Shown here: one piece after another, positions 56,636-64,000 of the stretch
Numbering within the stretch: position 1 is the first letter of the stretch
Layout of the letters: every line of letters begins with the position of its first letter
Assembly: GCA_947522735.1 (NCBI GenBank)
Contig: CANNTZ010000001.1
Coordinates: 1-64,000, forward strand
Length of the DNA: 64,000 bases
Direction of reading: 5' to 3'
DNA from: an uncultured Oscillospiraceae bacterium
GTDB taxonomy: Bacteria; Bacillota; Clostridia; Oscillospirales; Ruminococcaceae
Notes under the pieces: model-generated
Databases searched by the model: none
Told to the model about the DNA's origin: nothing
Seen by the model: only the letters and a program-made list of their open reading frames with translations
Made by a program: the position numbers and the translations under genes

Positions 56636-58429
56636 ATGGCACTTGACGGCGCTCTGTTGAGCGTTATAATCAAAGAGCTTTCTGAGGTTGCGCTGGGCAG
56701 CCGTGTGGAGAAGCTGTACCAGCCCTCGCAGGAGGAGCTGGTGATCGTGCTGCGGCTGACAGGAGCAGTGGAACCGTACGGAAATTCGGTGAAGCTGCTG
56801 CTTTGCTCTGGCGCGAACAGCCCGAGAATACAATTCACCAGAAGCAGCATCGAGAACCCAAAGGTTCCTCCGATGCTGTGTATGCTGCTACGCAAGCGCA
56901 TCGGCGCGGCGCGGCTCGTCGGCATCCGTCAGCTTGGCCTGGATCGCGCGGTCTTTTTCGACTTCGATGCGACCGACGAGCTCGGAGACCCCTCGCCCGT
57001 CACCATCGCCGTCGAGCTTATGGGACGCCATAGCAATATCATTGCGATAAACCGCGACGGCGAGGTCATCGACGCGGTGCGGCGCATAACCGGCGAAACC
57101 TCTTCGGTGCGGCAGGTGCTCCCCGGCATCCGCTACGCCCTGCCGCCGTCCCAGAACAAGCTTGACCCGCGCGCCGTCTCCGCGGAGGAGATGGTTGACT
57201 CCGTGCTTGCCGAAAGCCCCGATTCGCAGCTTCAAAAGCGGCTTATCGGCTGCATCGAGGGTATATCTCCTCTCGTCTGCCGGGAACTGGTGTTCCTGAG
57301 CGCGGGCAGCGTCGACGCCGCCTGCTGTGATCTTGACTCCGCCGGGCGCGAGAGACTTTTGGCGCAGCTTGAAATGCTTCGCGGCATCCTGATTTCGCCG
57401 CCTGACGGCTGCTATATGCTGCAAAACGGCGAGGGCCGGCCGATGGATTTCTCGTTTTTGCCGGTGACGCAGTACGGCGCGCTTGCGACGCTGAAAAAAT
57501 ATCCGAGCTGCTCCGCCATGTTTGACGACTTTTACCGCGAGCGCGGTGCGTCCGACCGCATGAAGCAGCGCTCCCACGAGCTGCTGCGCCACGTTGAAAA
57601 CATCTCCGAGCGCATCGCACGCAAGCTTGGCAACCAGCGGCTGGAGCTGGAGCAGAGCCGCAGCCGCGATGAGCTGCGCGTCTGCGGCGACATCCTCAAC
57701 GCCAATCTCTACCGGCTGGAAAAGGGCATGACGAGCTGTGAGCTGGAAAATTTCTATGAGGATGGCGCGCCGCTAATGCGGATAAAGCTTGACCCCGCGC
57801 TTACGCCGGTGCAGAACGCGCAGAAATACTATAACGAGTACCGCAAGGCGTGCACGGCTGAGAAGAAGCTCACCGAGCTCATTGCGTCCGGCGAGAGCGA
57901 CGCGAGCTACATTGAGTCGGTGCTCGGCCTCATCGTGCGCGCCCGCACCGAGGCGGATCTGAATTCGCTGCGCGACGAGCTGCACCAGCAGGGCTTCGTC
58001 AAGAGCCGCGGACAACGCAGCACGAAAAACGGCAAGTCCGTCAAGTCTGAAAAGCTGCCTCCGCTGCGTTATCGCTCCACCGACGGCTTTGAGATACTCT
58101 CCGGGCGCAGCAACCTGCAAAACGACCAGCTAACCCTGAAGCAGAGCCGTCCGTGGGATATCTGGCTGCACACGCAGAAAATTCCCGGCTCGCACACCAT
58201 CATCATCACCAACGGCGAGGCCGTGCCGAACAGCACCCTCGAACAGGCCGCGATAATCGCCGCCTACAACTCCAACGCGCGCGAGTCCACCCGCGTTCCG
58301 GTGGATTATACCAACGTCAAAAACGTCAAAAAGCCGAACGGCGCCAAGCCCGGCATGGTAATCTACAGCACCTACAGCACCGCGATTGTCACGCCGGACG
58401 GCGCGCTCGTCGAGAGCCTGGCGGTCTGA
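56636..58429 (+). CDS. rqcH: Rqc2/NEMF homologue RqcH (NFACT family, formerly FbpA)
   Basis: Binds stalled 50S subunits and directs C-terminal alanine tailing of the nascent chain. 597 residues: NFACT-N domain (LDGALLSVIIKELSE, with the conserved DR in GLDRAVFFDF at about 100), middle coiled coils (about 300-440), and C-terminal NFACT-R with WLHTQKIPGSHTIIITNGE and TNVKNVKKPNGAKPGMVIY. SD AAAGGAG. Older annotations call it fibronectin-binding. It starts right after the repeat block, and no clear promoter is visible between. Confidence 0.94.
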   Translation: MALDGALLSVIIKELSEVALGSRVEKLYQPSQEELVIVLRLTGAVEPYGNSVKLLLCSGANSPRIQFTRSSIENPKVPPMLCMLLRKRIGAARLVGIRQLGLDRAVFFDFDATDELGDPSPVTIAVELMGRHSNIIAINRDGEVIDAVRRITGETSSVRQVLPGIRYALPPSQNKLDPRAVSAEEMVDSVLAESPDSQLQKRLIGCIEGISPLVCRELVFLSAGSVDAACCDLDSAGRERLLAQLEMLRGILISPPDGCYMLQNGEGRPMDFSFLPVTQYGALATLKKYPSCSAMFDDFYRERGASDRMKQRSHELLRHVENISERIARKLGNQRLELEQSRSRDELRVCGDILNANLYRLEKGMTSCELENFYEDGAPLMRIKLDPALTPVQNAQKYYNEYRKACTAEKKLTELIASGESDASYIESVLGLIVRARTEADLNSLRDELHQQGFVKSRGQRSTKNGKSVKSEKLPPLRYRSTDGFEILSGRSNLQNDQLTLKQSRPWDIWLHTQKIPGSHTIIITNGEAVPNSTLEQAAIIAAYNSNARESTRVPVDYTNVKNVKKPNGAKPGMVIYSTYSTAIVTPDGALVESLAV

Positions 58430-58437
58430 TATCGCAA

Positions 58438-58477
58438 AAAGAGCCTACCTGCGGGAGCTTCCGCAGAAAGGCTCTTT
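58438..58477. terminator. Bidirectional terminator between rqcH and the methyltransferase gene
   Basis: AAAGAGCCT (58438-58446) with AGGCTCTTT (58469-58477), inner stem CTGCGG/CCGCAG. A-rich on one side and TTT on the other, serving both convergent genes. Confidence 0.85.
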
Positions 58478-58500
58478 AAACTTTTGCCTCAACAACACCG

Positions 58501-59250
58501 CTAATTTTTCACCGCCAGATACACGAGCCGCTGAGAATCGGGCCGCGGCGGGTCAAACGAGTCCTCGTCAAAGCAGTATATCTCGCCAAAGCCGCAGCCG
58601 TTGAGCGTCTCGCGCAGAAATTCGCCACTGTAGGCGCGCTCCGCGATGTGGTCGGCGCTGCGATAGTAGGCGCCGTCGCGGCACTCGAAGATGTCGAGAT
58701 CCATCTCGACGGTCTGCGTCGCCGGGTCGTAGGCGTTCTGCCAGACGCAGTAGACCTCGTCGTAGTCGTAGACAAATACGTTATCGCCCAGCACCTCGCG
58801 ATGCTTATATTCGCTGTTGACGTCGAAAGCGAATACGCCGCCGGGGTTGGTGAACAGCGCAACGCGCTCGATGGTCTTTTTCACCAGCCTCTCGTCGGTC
58901 AGGTGGTTCAGGCTGTCCAGCGCGCACACCGTCGCGTCGACGGTGCCGTAAAGATCGAGCCGCGGCATATCCTGACAGAGCGGCAGGATTTCCAGTTCCG
59001 TCTCCAGCTTCTTTTGCAGCAGCTCGCTGAGCATCTCAAACGAGCCGTCCACCGCTATAACGTCAAAGCCGCGGCGCGCCAGCTCCACCGAAAGGCTCCC
59101 GGTGCCACAGGCGAGATCAAGCAGCAGCCTCGCGTTCGGGGCGTAGCGTTTAATAAGCCGCTCGAAATAATCCGCGCGGCTTGAATAGGATATGTCGCCT
59201 GTCAAAAGGTCATAAAAGCGTGCAAGGCCATGATATCCACTCATCTTCAC
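58501..59250 (-). CDS. Class I SAM-dependent methyltransferase
   Basis: 249 residues. SAM loop LLLDLACGTGSLSVELARRG at about 40-59, VIAVDGSFEMLSE, and CALDSLNHL. Substrate unknown. The frame can start at GTG 59250, which overlaps the stop of the upstream yerC-like gene as GTGA, or at ATG 59244. Likely translated together with that gene. Confidence 0.88.
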   Translation of the reverse strand: MKMSGYHGLARFYDLLTGDISYSSRADYFERLIKRYAPNARLLLDLACGTGSLSVELARRGFDVIAVDGSFEMLSELLQKKLETELEILPLCQDMPRLDLYGTVDATVCALDSLNHLTDERLVKKTIERVALFTNPGGVFAFDVNSEYKHREVLGDNVFVYDYDEVYCVWQNAYDPATQTVEMDLDIFECRDGAYYRSADHIAERAYSGEFLRETLNGCGFGEIYCFDEDSFDPPRPDSQRLVYLAVKN

Positions 59251-59552
59251 TCGCTCTTCTTGCCGTCGGCATCAATGCGGTCGAAAACTATGCGGTAGCC
59301 GTCGCAGCCGTAGTTGAGCGAGCGGTTGACGCGGCTGATGGTCGCGGTGCTCGCGCCGGTCTCCTGCACGATATCGCTGTAAACGCGGCGGTTGTCCAGC
59401 ATACGCGCGACATGAAGACGCTGCGAAAGTGCCTTCAGCTCCGGCACCGTGCACAGATCCTCGAAGAAGTTGTAGCACTCATCCAGCGTTTCAAGCTTCA
59501 GAATAACATTAAACAGAAAATCCAGATTCTCGTCCTTGAGCTTGCTGTTCAT
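59247..59552 (-). CDS. YerC/YecD family TrpR-related regulator
   Basis: 101 residues. DFLFNVILKLETLDECYNFFEDLCTVPELKALSQRLHVARML and the helix-turn-helix YSDIVQETGASTATISRVNRSLNYG match the TrpR-like YerC/YecD family. The DNA target is unknown; the ligand-binding role of TrpR is not implied. Own promoter at 59647-59675; the downstream methyltransferase overlaps its stop. Confidence 0.92.
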   Translation of the reverse strand: MNSKLKDENLDFLFNVILKLETLDECYNFFEDLCTVPELKALSQRLHVARMLDNRRVYSDIVQETGASTATISRVNRSLNYGCDGYRIVFDRIDADGKKSE

Positions 59553-59646
59553 TTATCCGTTTCCATCCTTCCAGAACGTAAAGCCGCCTTATGGTGAATC
59601 GGCAGCCGTGTGTGTATGAGCTTGAATAAATCATCTTATATATAAC

Positions 59647-59675
59647 ATTTTAATGCTTCGTAGCGGAAAAGTCAA
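59647..59675 (-). promoter_or_regulatory. Promoter of the yerC-like gene
   Basis: Minus-strand TTGACT (59670-59675), spacer 17, TAAAAT (59647-59652). Confidence 0.75.
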
Positions 59676-59750
59676 GTGTAAACTATGCCTCCGGAAAGAT
59701 TTCAACACTTTGCCGAATTATCATATCATTTTATGGCAACTGCTCCAAAG

Positions 59751-60716
59751 TTACGAGCGCCGTTCGATCAGCACCGGCCTGACGCAAACGTTTTCCGGCG
59801 TCTGTCCGTCGAGCGAGCACATCATCAGCCGCGCCGCCTGTGAGCATATCTCAGCGAAGGGCAGCGCTATTGAGGTTATCGACGGGATATACATCTCCGC
59901 GAGCGGCGTATTGTTGAAGCCGGTCACGCGAACCTGCTCCGGCACCGCCACACCCTGACGGTAGAAGCCGCAGATCACTCCGGCTGCAAGCTCGTCGGTC
60001 TCGCAGAAAACCGCCTGCGGCAACGCGCCGCTGCGCACGAGCGCCTTTGCCGCGTCGTAGCCCGTCTGGAAGGAGAAATCTCCGTGGAAGATGCGCCCGG
60101 GCCCGACAAAAACGCCCGCCTCTCCCAGCGCAGAACGGACGCCGCCGAACTTGAACGCGGAGATCACGCTGTCGCGCGGCCCACCGACATAGGCGAAATC
60201 CCGGCAGCCCTCGTCCAACAAAAATTCCGCCGCCAGCCTCATCCCGTCGCTCACGTCCACCCATACCGCCGGATGCTCGAAGCGCGGCTCACGCCAGTGC
60301 ATGCACACCATCGGCAGCCTCCCTGTAATCAGCTCCGAAATCGCGGCTATCATCCGCTCGTCGTCTCCGAAGCAGAAGATCACGCCGTCCACGCCCGTGA
60401 AATCCTCAGCCGCCGGCTCGCGATCTGTGTTTTGCAGCAGCGCCGTGTAGCCGGCCAGCTCCAGCTCGCGGCGCAGTCCCTCGAACATCTCCGCGAAGAA
60501 CGGGTTGTCGATGCGTTGCATAACCACTCTTATCGCGAGCGTCTTTTTCGTGCGCAGCGAGCGCGCCGTCCGCGACGGGATGTAGTTGAGCTGCTCTATT
60601 GCCGCCTGTATCCGTTCGCGCGACGATGGCAGCACGCTGTCCGGCGACTTGAGATATTTCGACACGCACGCCGCCGACAGGCCCGCCAGCGCCGCGACAT
60701 CCTTTATATTTGCCAT
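59751..60716 (-). CDS. LacI-family transcriptional regulator
   Basis: 321 residues from the start at 60716 (MANIKDVAALAGL), chosen because AAGGTG lies eight bases upstream. N-terminal helix-turn-helix with SAACVSKYLKSP and hinge YIPSRTARSLRTKKT, then a periplasmic-binding-like effector domain (AYVGGPRDSVISAFKFGG, VTGFNNTPLAEMYIPSITSI). Recognition-helix residues are Ser-Ala-Ala-Cys-Val, less usual than Ser-xx-Thr-Val. It probably responds to a sugar and controls the FGGY kinase/isomerase genes at the right end of the window; a CG-centred palindrome that may be its operator occurs at 61319. Confidence 0.92.
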   Translation of the reverse strand: MANIKDVAALAGLSAACVSKYLKSPDSVLPSSRERIQAAIEQLNYIPSRTARSLRTKKTLAIRVVMQRIDNPFFAEMFEGLRRELELAGYTALLQNTDREPAAEDFTGVDGVIFCFGDDERMIAAISELITGRLPMVCMHWREPRFEHPAVWVDVSDGMRLAAEFLLDEGCRDFAYVGGPRDSVISAFKFGGVRSALGEAGVFVGPGRIFHGDFSFQTGYDAAKALVRSGALPQAVFCETDELAAGVICGFYRQGVAVPEQVRVTGFNNTPLAEMYIPSITSIALPFAEICSQAARLMMCSLDGQTPENVCVRPVLIERRS

Positions 60717-60808
60717 TGTCATCACACCTTCGCTCATTCGCAGCGGCCAGCCCCTTCCGCCGTGCGTTGCACAGAGCACAGTGTACAGCCGTCGCGTATT
60801 ACGGTTTT

Positions 60809-60837
60809 ATTATAACAAATTTTCTCCTTCGTGGCAA
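60809..60837 (-). promoter_or_regulatory. lacI-type gene promoter
   Basis: Minus-strand TTGCCA (60832-60837), spacer 17, TATAAT (60809-60814). The two other 142-bp copies carry the same TTGCCA with TACAAT (60951-60979 and 61093-61121). Confidence 0.75.
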
Positions 60838-61239
60838 CCGTCGTGCCCGGCAGGAACAAATTTGAGGCGATAATATACGCTTTTTGCGCGACCTTTGTGC
60901 TTTCAAGGTTTTCAATCACTACCTCTTGACTTGTGTATCGGTTTCCGGTTATTGTAACAAATCTTCTCCTTCGTGGCAACCGTCGTGCCCGGCAGGAACA
61001 AATTTGAGGCGATAATATACGCTTTTTGCGCGACCTTTATGCATTCAGTTTTTTCACTCCCCACCTCTTGACTTGTGTATCGATTTCCGGTTATTGTAAC
61101 AAATCTTCTCCTTCGTGGCAACCGTCGTGCCCGACAGGAACAAATTTGAGGCGATAATATACGCTTTTCGCGCGCCCTTTATGCATTCAGTTTTTTCACT
61201 CCCCACCTCTTGACTTGTGTATCGATTTACGATATAATA
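60814..61239. repeat. Three tandem 142-bp copies of a bidirectional promoter segment
   Basis: Copies begin AACAAAT at 60814, 60956 and 61098, exactly 142 bases apart each time, and differ at only a handful of positions. Each contains minus-strand TTGCCA-17-TAYAAT at its left part and plus-strand TTGACT near its right end. Complete -10 boxes (TATAAT) survive only at the two outer ends: 60809-60814 (minus) and 61233-61238 (plus). Short minus-strand open frames run through the copies but look incidental. Confidence 0.92.
61210..61238 (+). promoter_or_regulatory. Rightward promoter at the end of the 142-bp array
   Basis: TTGACT (61210-61215), spacer 17, TATAAT (61233-61238). The spacer includes one TGTATCGATT motif (61218). 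It would transcribe the repeat region towards the sugar kinase gene at 62422, with a leader of about 1.2 kb. Confidence 0.7.
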
Positions 61240-61318
61240 TATCTGTCATAAGTTAACAGTGCACATTTTTAACGCTGCGCATACGCCCATGTGCGTGACC
61301 GTGATGCTATACCGGCTG

Positions 61319-61334
61319 TGTGTATCGATTCACA
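61319..61334. promoter_or_regulatory. Candidate LacI-type operator palindrome
   Basis: TGTGTATCGATTCACA is a 16-base palindrome with one mismatch and a central CG, the usual architecture of LacI-family operators. The core TGTATCGATTCA recurs at 61557, 61767 and 61977, and degenerate forms at 60934, 61076 and 61218. Confidence 0.45.
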
Positions 61335-61439
61335 AAGCTGGATCACCTCCGCTTGCGCGCATATTCTCTCTACATATCTATACCATCGTCTTTTGCTGCC
61401 CGCGTTGCTTTCTTTCCACAACGCGCAGCCCATTTCTCT

Positions 61440-62020
61440 CCGGCGGCAAAATGGGTATTGATTCCACCCGTGCGAAAACGCCCGCGCTGGCTGCGACAGC
61501 CTGTCCGCACGCCCTACGCACGCCGCATGAGCTTAAACAGTGCGCTGCTCATCGCGTGTATCGATTCATGTCAAGTGCAGTGCGTTTCCCACTCTGCGCA
61601 AACGTTTATGCCCGCTGCAACGGACGCACACGGCTCAACACCGGCGGTAAGACAAGCATTGGCTCCACCCGTGCGAAAACGCCCGCGCTGGCTGCGCTGG
61701 CTGCGACAGCCTGTCCGCACGCCCTACGCACGCCGCATGAGCTTGAACAGTGCGCTGCATATCGCGTGTATCGATTCATGCCGAGTGCAGTGTGTTTCCC
61801 ACTCTGCGCAAACGTTTATGCCCGCTGCAACGGACGCACACGGCTCAACACCGGCGGCAAAATGGGCATTGATTCCCCCTGTGCGAAAACGCCCGCGCTG
61901 GCTGCTCCGGCTGCGACAGCCTGTCCGCACGCCCTGCGCACGCCGCATGAGCTTAAACAGTGCGCTGCTCATCGCGTGTATCGATTCATGTCAAGTGCAG
62001 TGCGTTCCCCACTCAATATC
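61440..62020. repeat. Tandem 201-210-bp repeat, about 2.8 copies
   Basis: Unit starts near CCGGCGG at 61440, 61641 and 61850. The first period is 201 bases; the second is 209-210 because of a nine-base CTGGCTGCG duplication. The third copy ends near 62017. Two plus-strand frames (from 61259 and from 61320) stay open through all copies because the periods are multiples of three, but neither has an SD. The predicted peptides are Arg/Ala/Pro/Cys-rich without a known domain. I treat the region as probably non-coding, perhaps a transcribed leader. Confidence 0.85.
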
Positions 62021-62239
62021 CCACGCGGACACCGGCACCCTTTTCCATTGTATTCACCGCTACGTCTCTGCGTGGAGCCGCCGGAATATTCGCTTTTAAA
62101 AATACGGACAGTTTTTTATGGGCAGGCTAAGCCTTCAAATCACCTACACCGGAGACGGGCACCAACCCTGCACCCGTCTGCACGTTATATCTGATAGACG
62201 GCGGTAAGGGCTGCTTCAACGGACGCAGGTCCGCCGCCG

Positions 62240-62345
62240 GTCAGGGCTTTATCTGCCGACCGGATCTGCGCTGCGGGCACTCACCGTCCTTTCACAAGTT
62301 TACGGCGTCTCTCCCGGCGCATACCGCAAATTGCTCCGCAACGTA
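62240..62345 (+). pseudogene. Frameshifted remnant of an AraC-family C-terminus
   Basis: Three short frames in succession spell the AraC helix-turn-helix end: LSADRICAA (from 62249), CGHSPSFHK (62272-62298) and VYGVSPGAYRKLLRN (62298-62342). Together they resemble the usual CGF.SPSYF...FKKVYGVSPGAYRK with small deletions. No upstream part of the gene is recognisable. Could be chance, but VYGVSPGAYRK is highly characteristic. Confidence 0.5.
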
Positions 62346-62421
62346 GCCCCTTTTTGCATAAAAGGGTCGTTCGCCGTCCTTTTTCCATCAAATACCATCA
62401 TTTTACTCAGGAGGTCCTTAT

Positions 62422-63927
62422 ATGGCGCTTGCAGGGATCGACATCGGAACAAGCGGCTGCAAATGCAGCGTTATGACGCCGGACGGGCGGCTGCTCGCCG
62501 AGAGCTACCGGGCGTATCCGGCGCTGCGCGAGGGCGGACGCCACGAGCTGGACGCGGGACTTTTGTGGGACGCGGTTCGTCACACGCTTGGCGGCGCGGC
62601 GAGGCAAAGCCCGCAGAAAATCGAGGCCGTCTGCGTCACCTCTTTCGGCGAGAGCTGCGTGCTCGTCGGACGCGATGGCGAACCGCTCTGCCCGGTCATG
62701 CTCTACACCGATCAACGCGGCGCGGCGGAGAGCAGGAGCCTCGCATCGCGCCTCGCGCCGGAACGGATATTCGAGCTTACCGGCCACACCGCAAGCCCGG
62801 CGTACTTTCTTCCAAAGCTGATGTGGTACCGGCAAAACGAGCCGGAGCTATACGGAAAAATTGCAAAAATACTGCCTGTCGCAGCCTATGCAGCCTTCCG
62901 TCTGTGCGGTGAGGCCGCCGCGGATTACTCGCTGGCGGCGCGCACGATGATGCTCGACGTGCGGCAAAAGCGCTGGTGTGACGAGGTGCTGGCGGCGTCT
63001 GAGACGGACAGGGCGCTGCTGCCGCAGCCGCTCCCCGCCGGAACGTGCCTTGGAACGGTCAGGACGGACGTAGCGCGCGAGCTGGGGCTTGGAGAGGGTG
63101 TCTCCGTTGTGCTCGGCTGTCATGATCAGGTGGCGTGCGCCATCGGCTCCGGAGCGCTGCGCGCGGGAAGCGCCGTCAATGGCAGCGGCACCGTCGAATG
63201 CGTCACGCCGGTGTTTGACCGCATTCCCGAGCCCGCGCCGATGCTGCGCGGAAGCTTTGCCGTCGTTCCGGCAACCTCCGGCCTTTACGTCACCTACGCC
63301 TACATTTATACCGGCGGCGCACTGCTGCAATGGTTTCGGGAGTGCTTTGGCGCGGAGCTGGAGCCGCGCGCCATTGCCGAGGGCAAGAGCGTTTTCGCGC
63401 TGCTCGACGAGCAGGTGCGCCGCAACCCCACCGGTCTGCTTGTGCTGCCGCACTTTGCGGGCGCGGCGACGCCCTATATGGACAACGACGCCTCCGGCGC
63501 GATAATCGGACTGCGGCTGGAGCACGGCTTCCACGACGTCTATCAGTCGCTTCTGGAGGGTGTATGCTACGAAATGCGGCTCTGTCTCGACATTCTCCGT
63601 GACGCCGGGATAACCGTCAGCTCGATGCGCGCCACCGGCGGCGGTTCGCGCAGCGCCCCCTGGAACCGGATGAAAGCCGACATCTGGAACGCAGAGCTGC
63701 AAACCATTGATCGCCGCGAAGCTGGCGCCTGCGGCACCATCCTGCTCGCCGCGACCGCCGCCGGAGCGTATCCCTCGCTCGACGCCGCAATGTCCTCTGT
63801 GAGGATTTCCGAATGCTTTGAGCCGTCTGAGGATCGCGAACGCTTTGCACCGCACCTTGAGCGCTACCGCCGCGTCTACGAGGCGGTAAAATATATCGAG
63901 AATACAAAAACGGGAGGTAACCTCTGA
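62422..63927 (+). CDS. FGGY-family carbohydrate kinase (xylulokinase-like)
   Basis: 501 residues. LAGIDIGTSGCKCSVMTPDGRLL (phosphate 1 loop) at the start, LYTDQRGAAES (substrate Asp), VVLGCHDQVACAIGSGALRAG and RATGGGSRSAPWNRMKADIWN (adenosine region) place it in the FGGY family near XylB. The exact sugar (xylulose, fuculose, other ketose) is uncertain; the isomerase gene that follows suggests a fucose- or arabinose-type route. SD AGGAGG is seven bases before the ATG. Confidence 0.9.
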   Translation: MALAGIDIGTSGCKCSVMTPDGRLLAESYRAYPALREGGRHELDAGLLWDAVRHTLGGAARQSPQKIEAVCVTSFGESCVLVGRDGEPLCPVMLYTDQRGAAESRSLASRLAPERIFELTGHTASPAYFLPKLMWYRQNEPELYGKIAKILPVAAYAAFRLCGEAAADYSLAARTMMLDVRQKRWCDEVLAASETDRALLPQPLPAGTCLGTVRTDVARELGLGEGVSVVLGCHDQVACAIGSGALRAGSAVNGSGTVECVTPVFDRIPEPAPMLRGSFAVVPATSGLYVTYAYIYTGGALLQWFRECFGAELEPRAIAEGKSVFALLDEQVRRNPTGLLVLPHFAGAATPYMDNDASGAIIGLRLEHGFHDVYQSLLEGVCYEMRLCLDILRDAGITVSSMRATGGGSRSAPWNRMKADIWNAELQTIDRREAGACGTILLAATAAGAYPSLDAAMSSVRISECFEPSEDRERFAPHLERYRRVYEAVKYIENTKTGGNL

Positions 63928-63928
63928 T

Positions 63929-64000
63929 ATGAAAAAGACGACCTTTGCGCTGTATTTCGGCAACCGCGGCTTCATGCCCGCCGAGCTCATCTCCGGCGCG
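63929..64000 (+). CDS. L-fucose/L-arabinose isomerase-like protein, 5' end only
   Basis: The window cuts the gene after 24 codons: MKKTTFALYFGNRGFMPAEL and onward. FGNRGFMPAELI is typical of the start of the L-fucose isomerase-related family. SD GGGAGG lies upstream; the start overlaps the kinase stop region. Isomerase and kinase in series fit a ketose-phosphate catabolic pathway controlled by the LacI-type protein. Confidence 0.65.
   Translation, partial: MKKTTFALYFGNRGFMPAELISGA

Noticed and set aside
60734..61121. Two minus-strand frames starting MPRRRRFVTITGNRYTSQEV in the 142-bp array
   Set aside because: They arise from the tandem copies themselves, overlap the lacI promoter boxes and end at different points; no SD at the proper distance.
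62100..62240. Possible tRNA or small RNA around the GACGGG/CCCGTC stem upstream of the sugar kinase
   Set aside because: No cloverleaf, anticodon arm or TTC loop could be assembled; a single short stem is not enough.

Overview
The window looks like a chromosomal segment of a GC-rich, spore-lineage Clostridia bacterium, most like uncultured Oscillospirales-type gut Firmicutes. The signs are strong SD sequences, TTGACA/TATAAT promoters, a YlmC/YmxH sporulation-associated gene, a TIGR03960/TIGR03936 radical-SAM pair, LL-diaminopimelate aminotransferase, type III glutamine synthetase, an archaeal-type split glutamate synthase and an ANTAR regulator. Nearly all genes are ordinary chromosomal genes; no phage, IS element, CRISPR array, tRNA or rRNA gene was seen.

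Layout. 1-6.9 kb (minus strand): the conserved pyrH-frr-uppS-cdsA-dxr-rseP cluster, split between pyrH and frr and followed after rseP by GC-rich interspersed hairpin repeats. 7-16 kb: cell-envelope genes (processive GT2 glycosyltransferase, a secreted protein with a possible C-terminal sorting signal, two tandem FemAB-type ligases, a lipoprotein, a LysM-G5-M23 peptidase) and a ROK kinase. 16-23 kb: a carbohydrate locus (six-hairpin-type glycosidase, solute-binding lipoprotein, two CUT1 permeases). 23-38.7 kb: housekeeping genes (rarA, esterase, nagB, M20 peptidase, ylmC, PHP phosphoesterase, rimI, GNAT, lipid kinase, phosphosugar mutase, nif3, comEA, trmK, DUF1858, radical SAM pair).

38.9-51.4 kb is the most interesting part, a nitrogen island. 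It has glnN (type III glutamine synthetase) on the minus strand. On the plus strand it has a three-gene glutamate synthase, type I glnA and an ANTAR-domain protein with a pseudo-receiver, followed closely by pyrG, dapF and dapL. Both glnN and the glutamate synthase genes start from near-consensus promoters whose short leaders contain strong intrinsic terminators just before the first gene. This predicts control by antitermination, with the ANTAR protein as the natural candidate.

51.4-55.8 kb is carAB. 55.8-56.6 kb is a third repeat block, inverted with respect to the first two but read in the same sense by the local transcript. 56.6-60.7 kb carries rqcH, a methyltransferase, a YerC-type repressor and a LacI-type regulator. 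60.7-62.4 kb has no convincing intact gene. It holds three exact-period 142-bp tandem copies of a bidirectional promoter segment, about 2.8 copies of a 201-210-bp repeat, seven copies of a CG-centred TGTATCGATT motif, and a frameshifted AraC C-terminal remnant. The window ends in an FGGY sugar kinase and the start of a fucose/arabinose-isomerase-like gene, probably the targets of the LacI protein.
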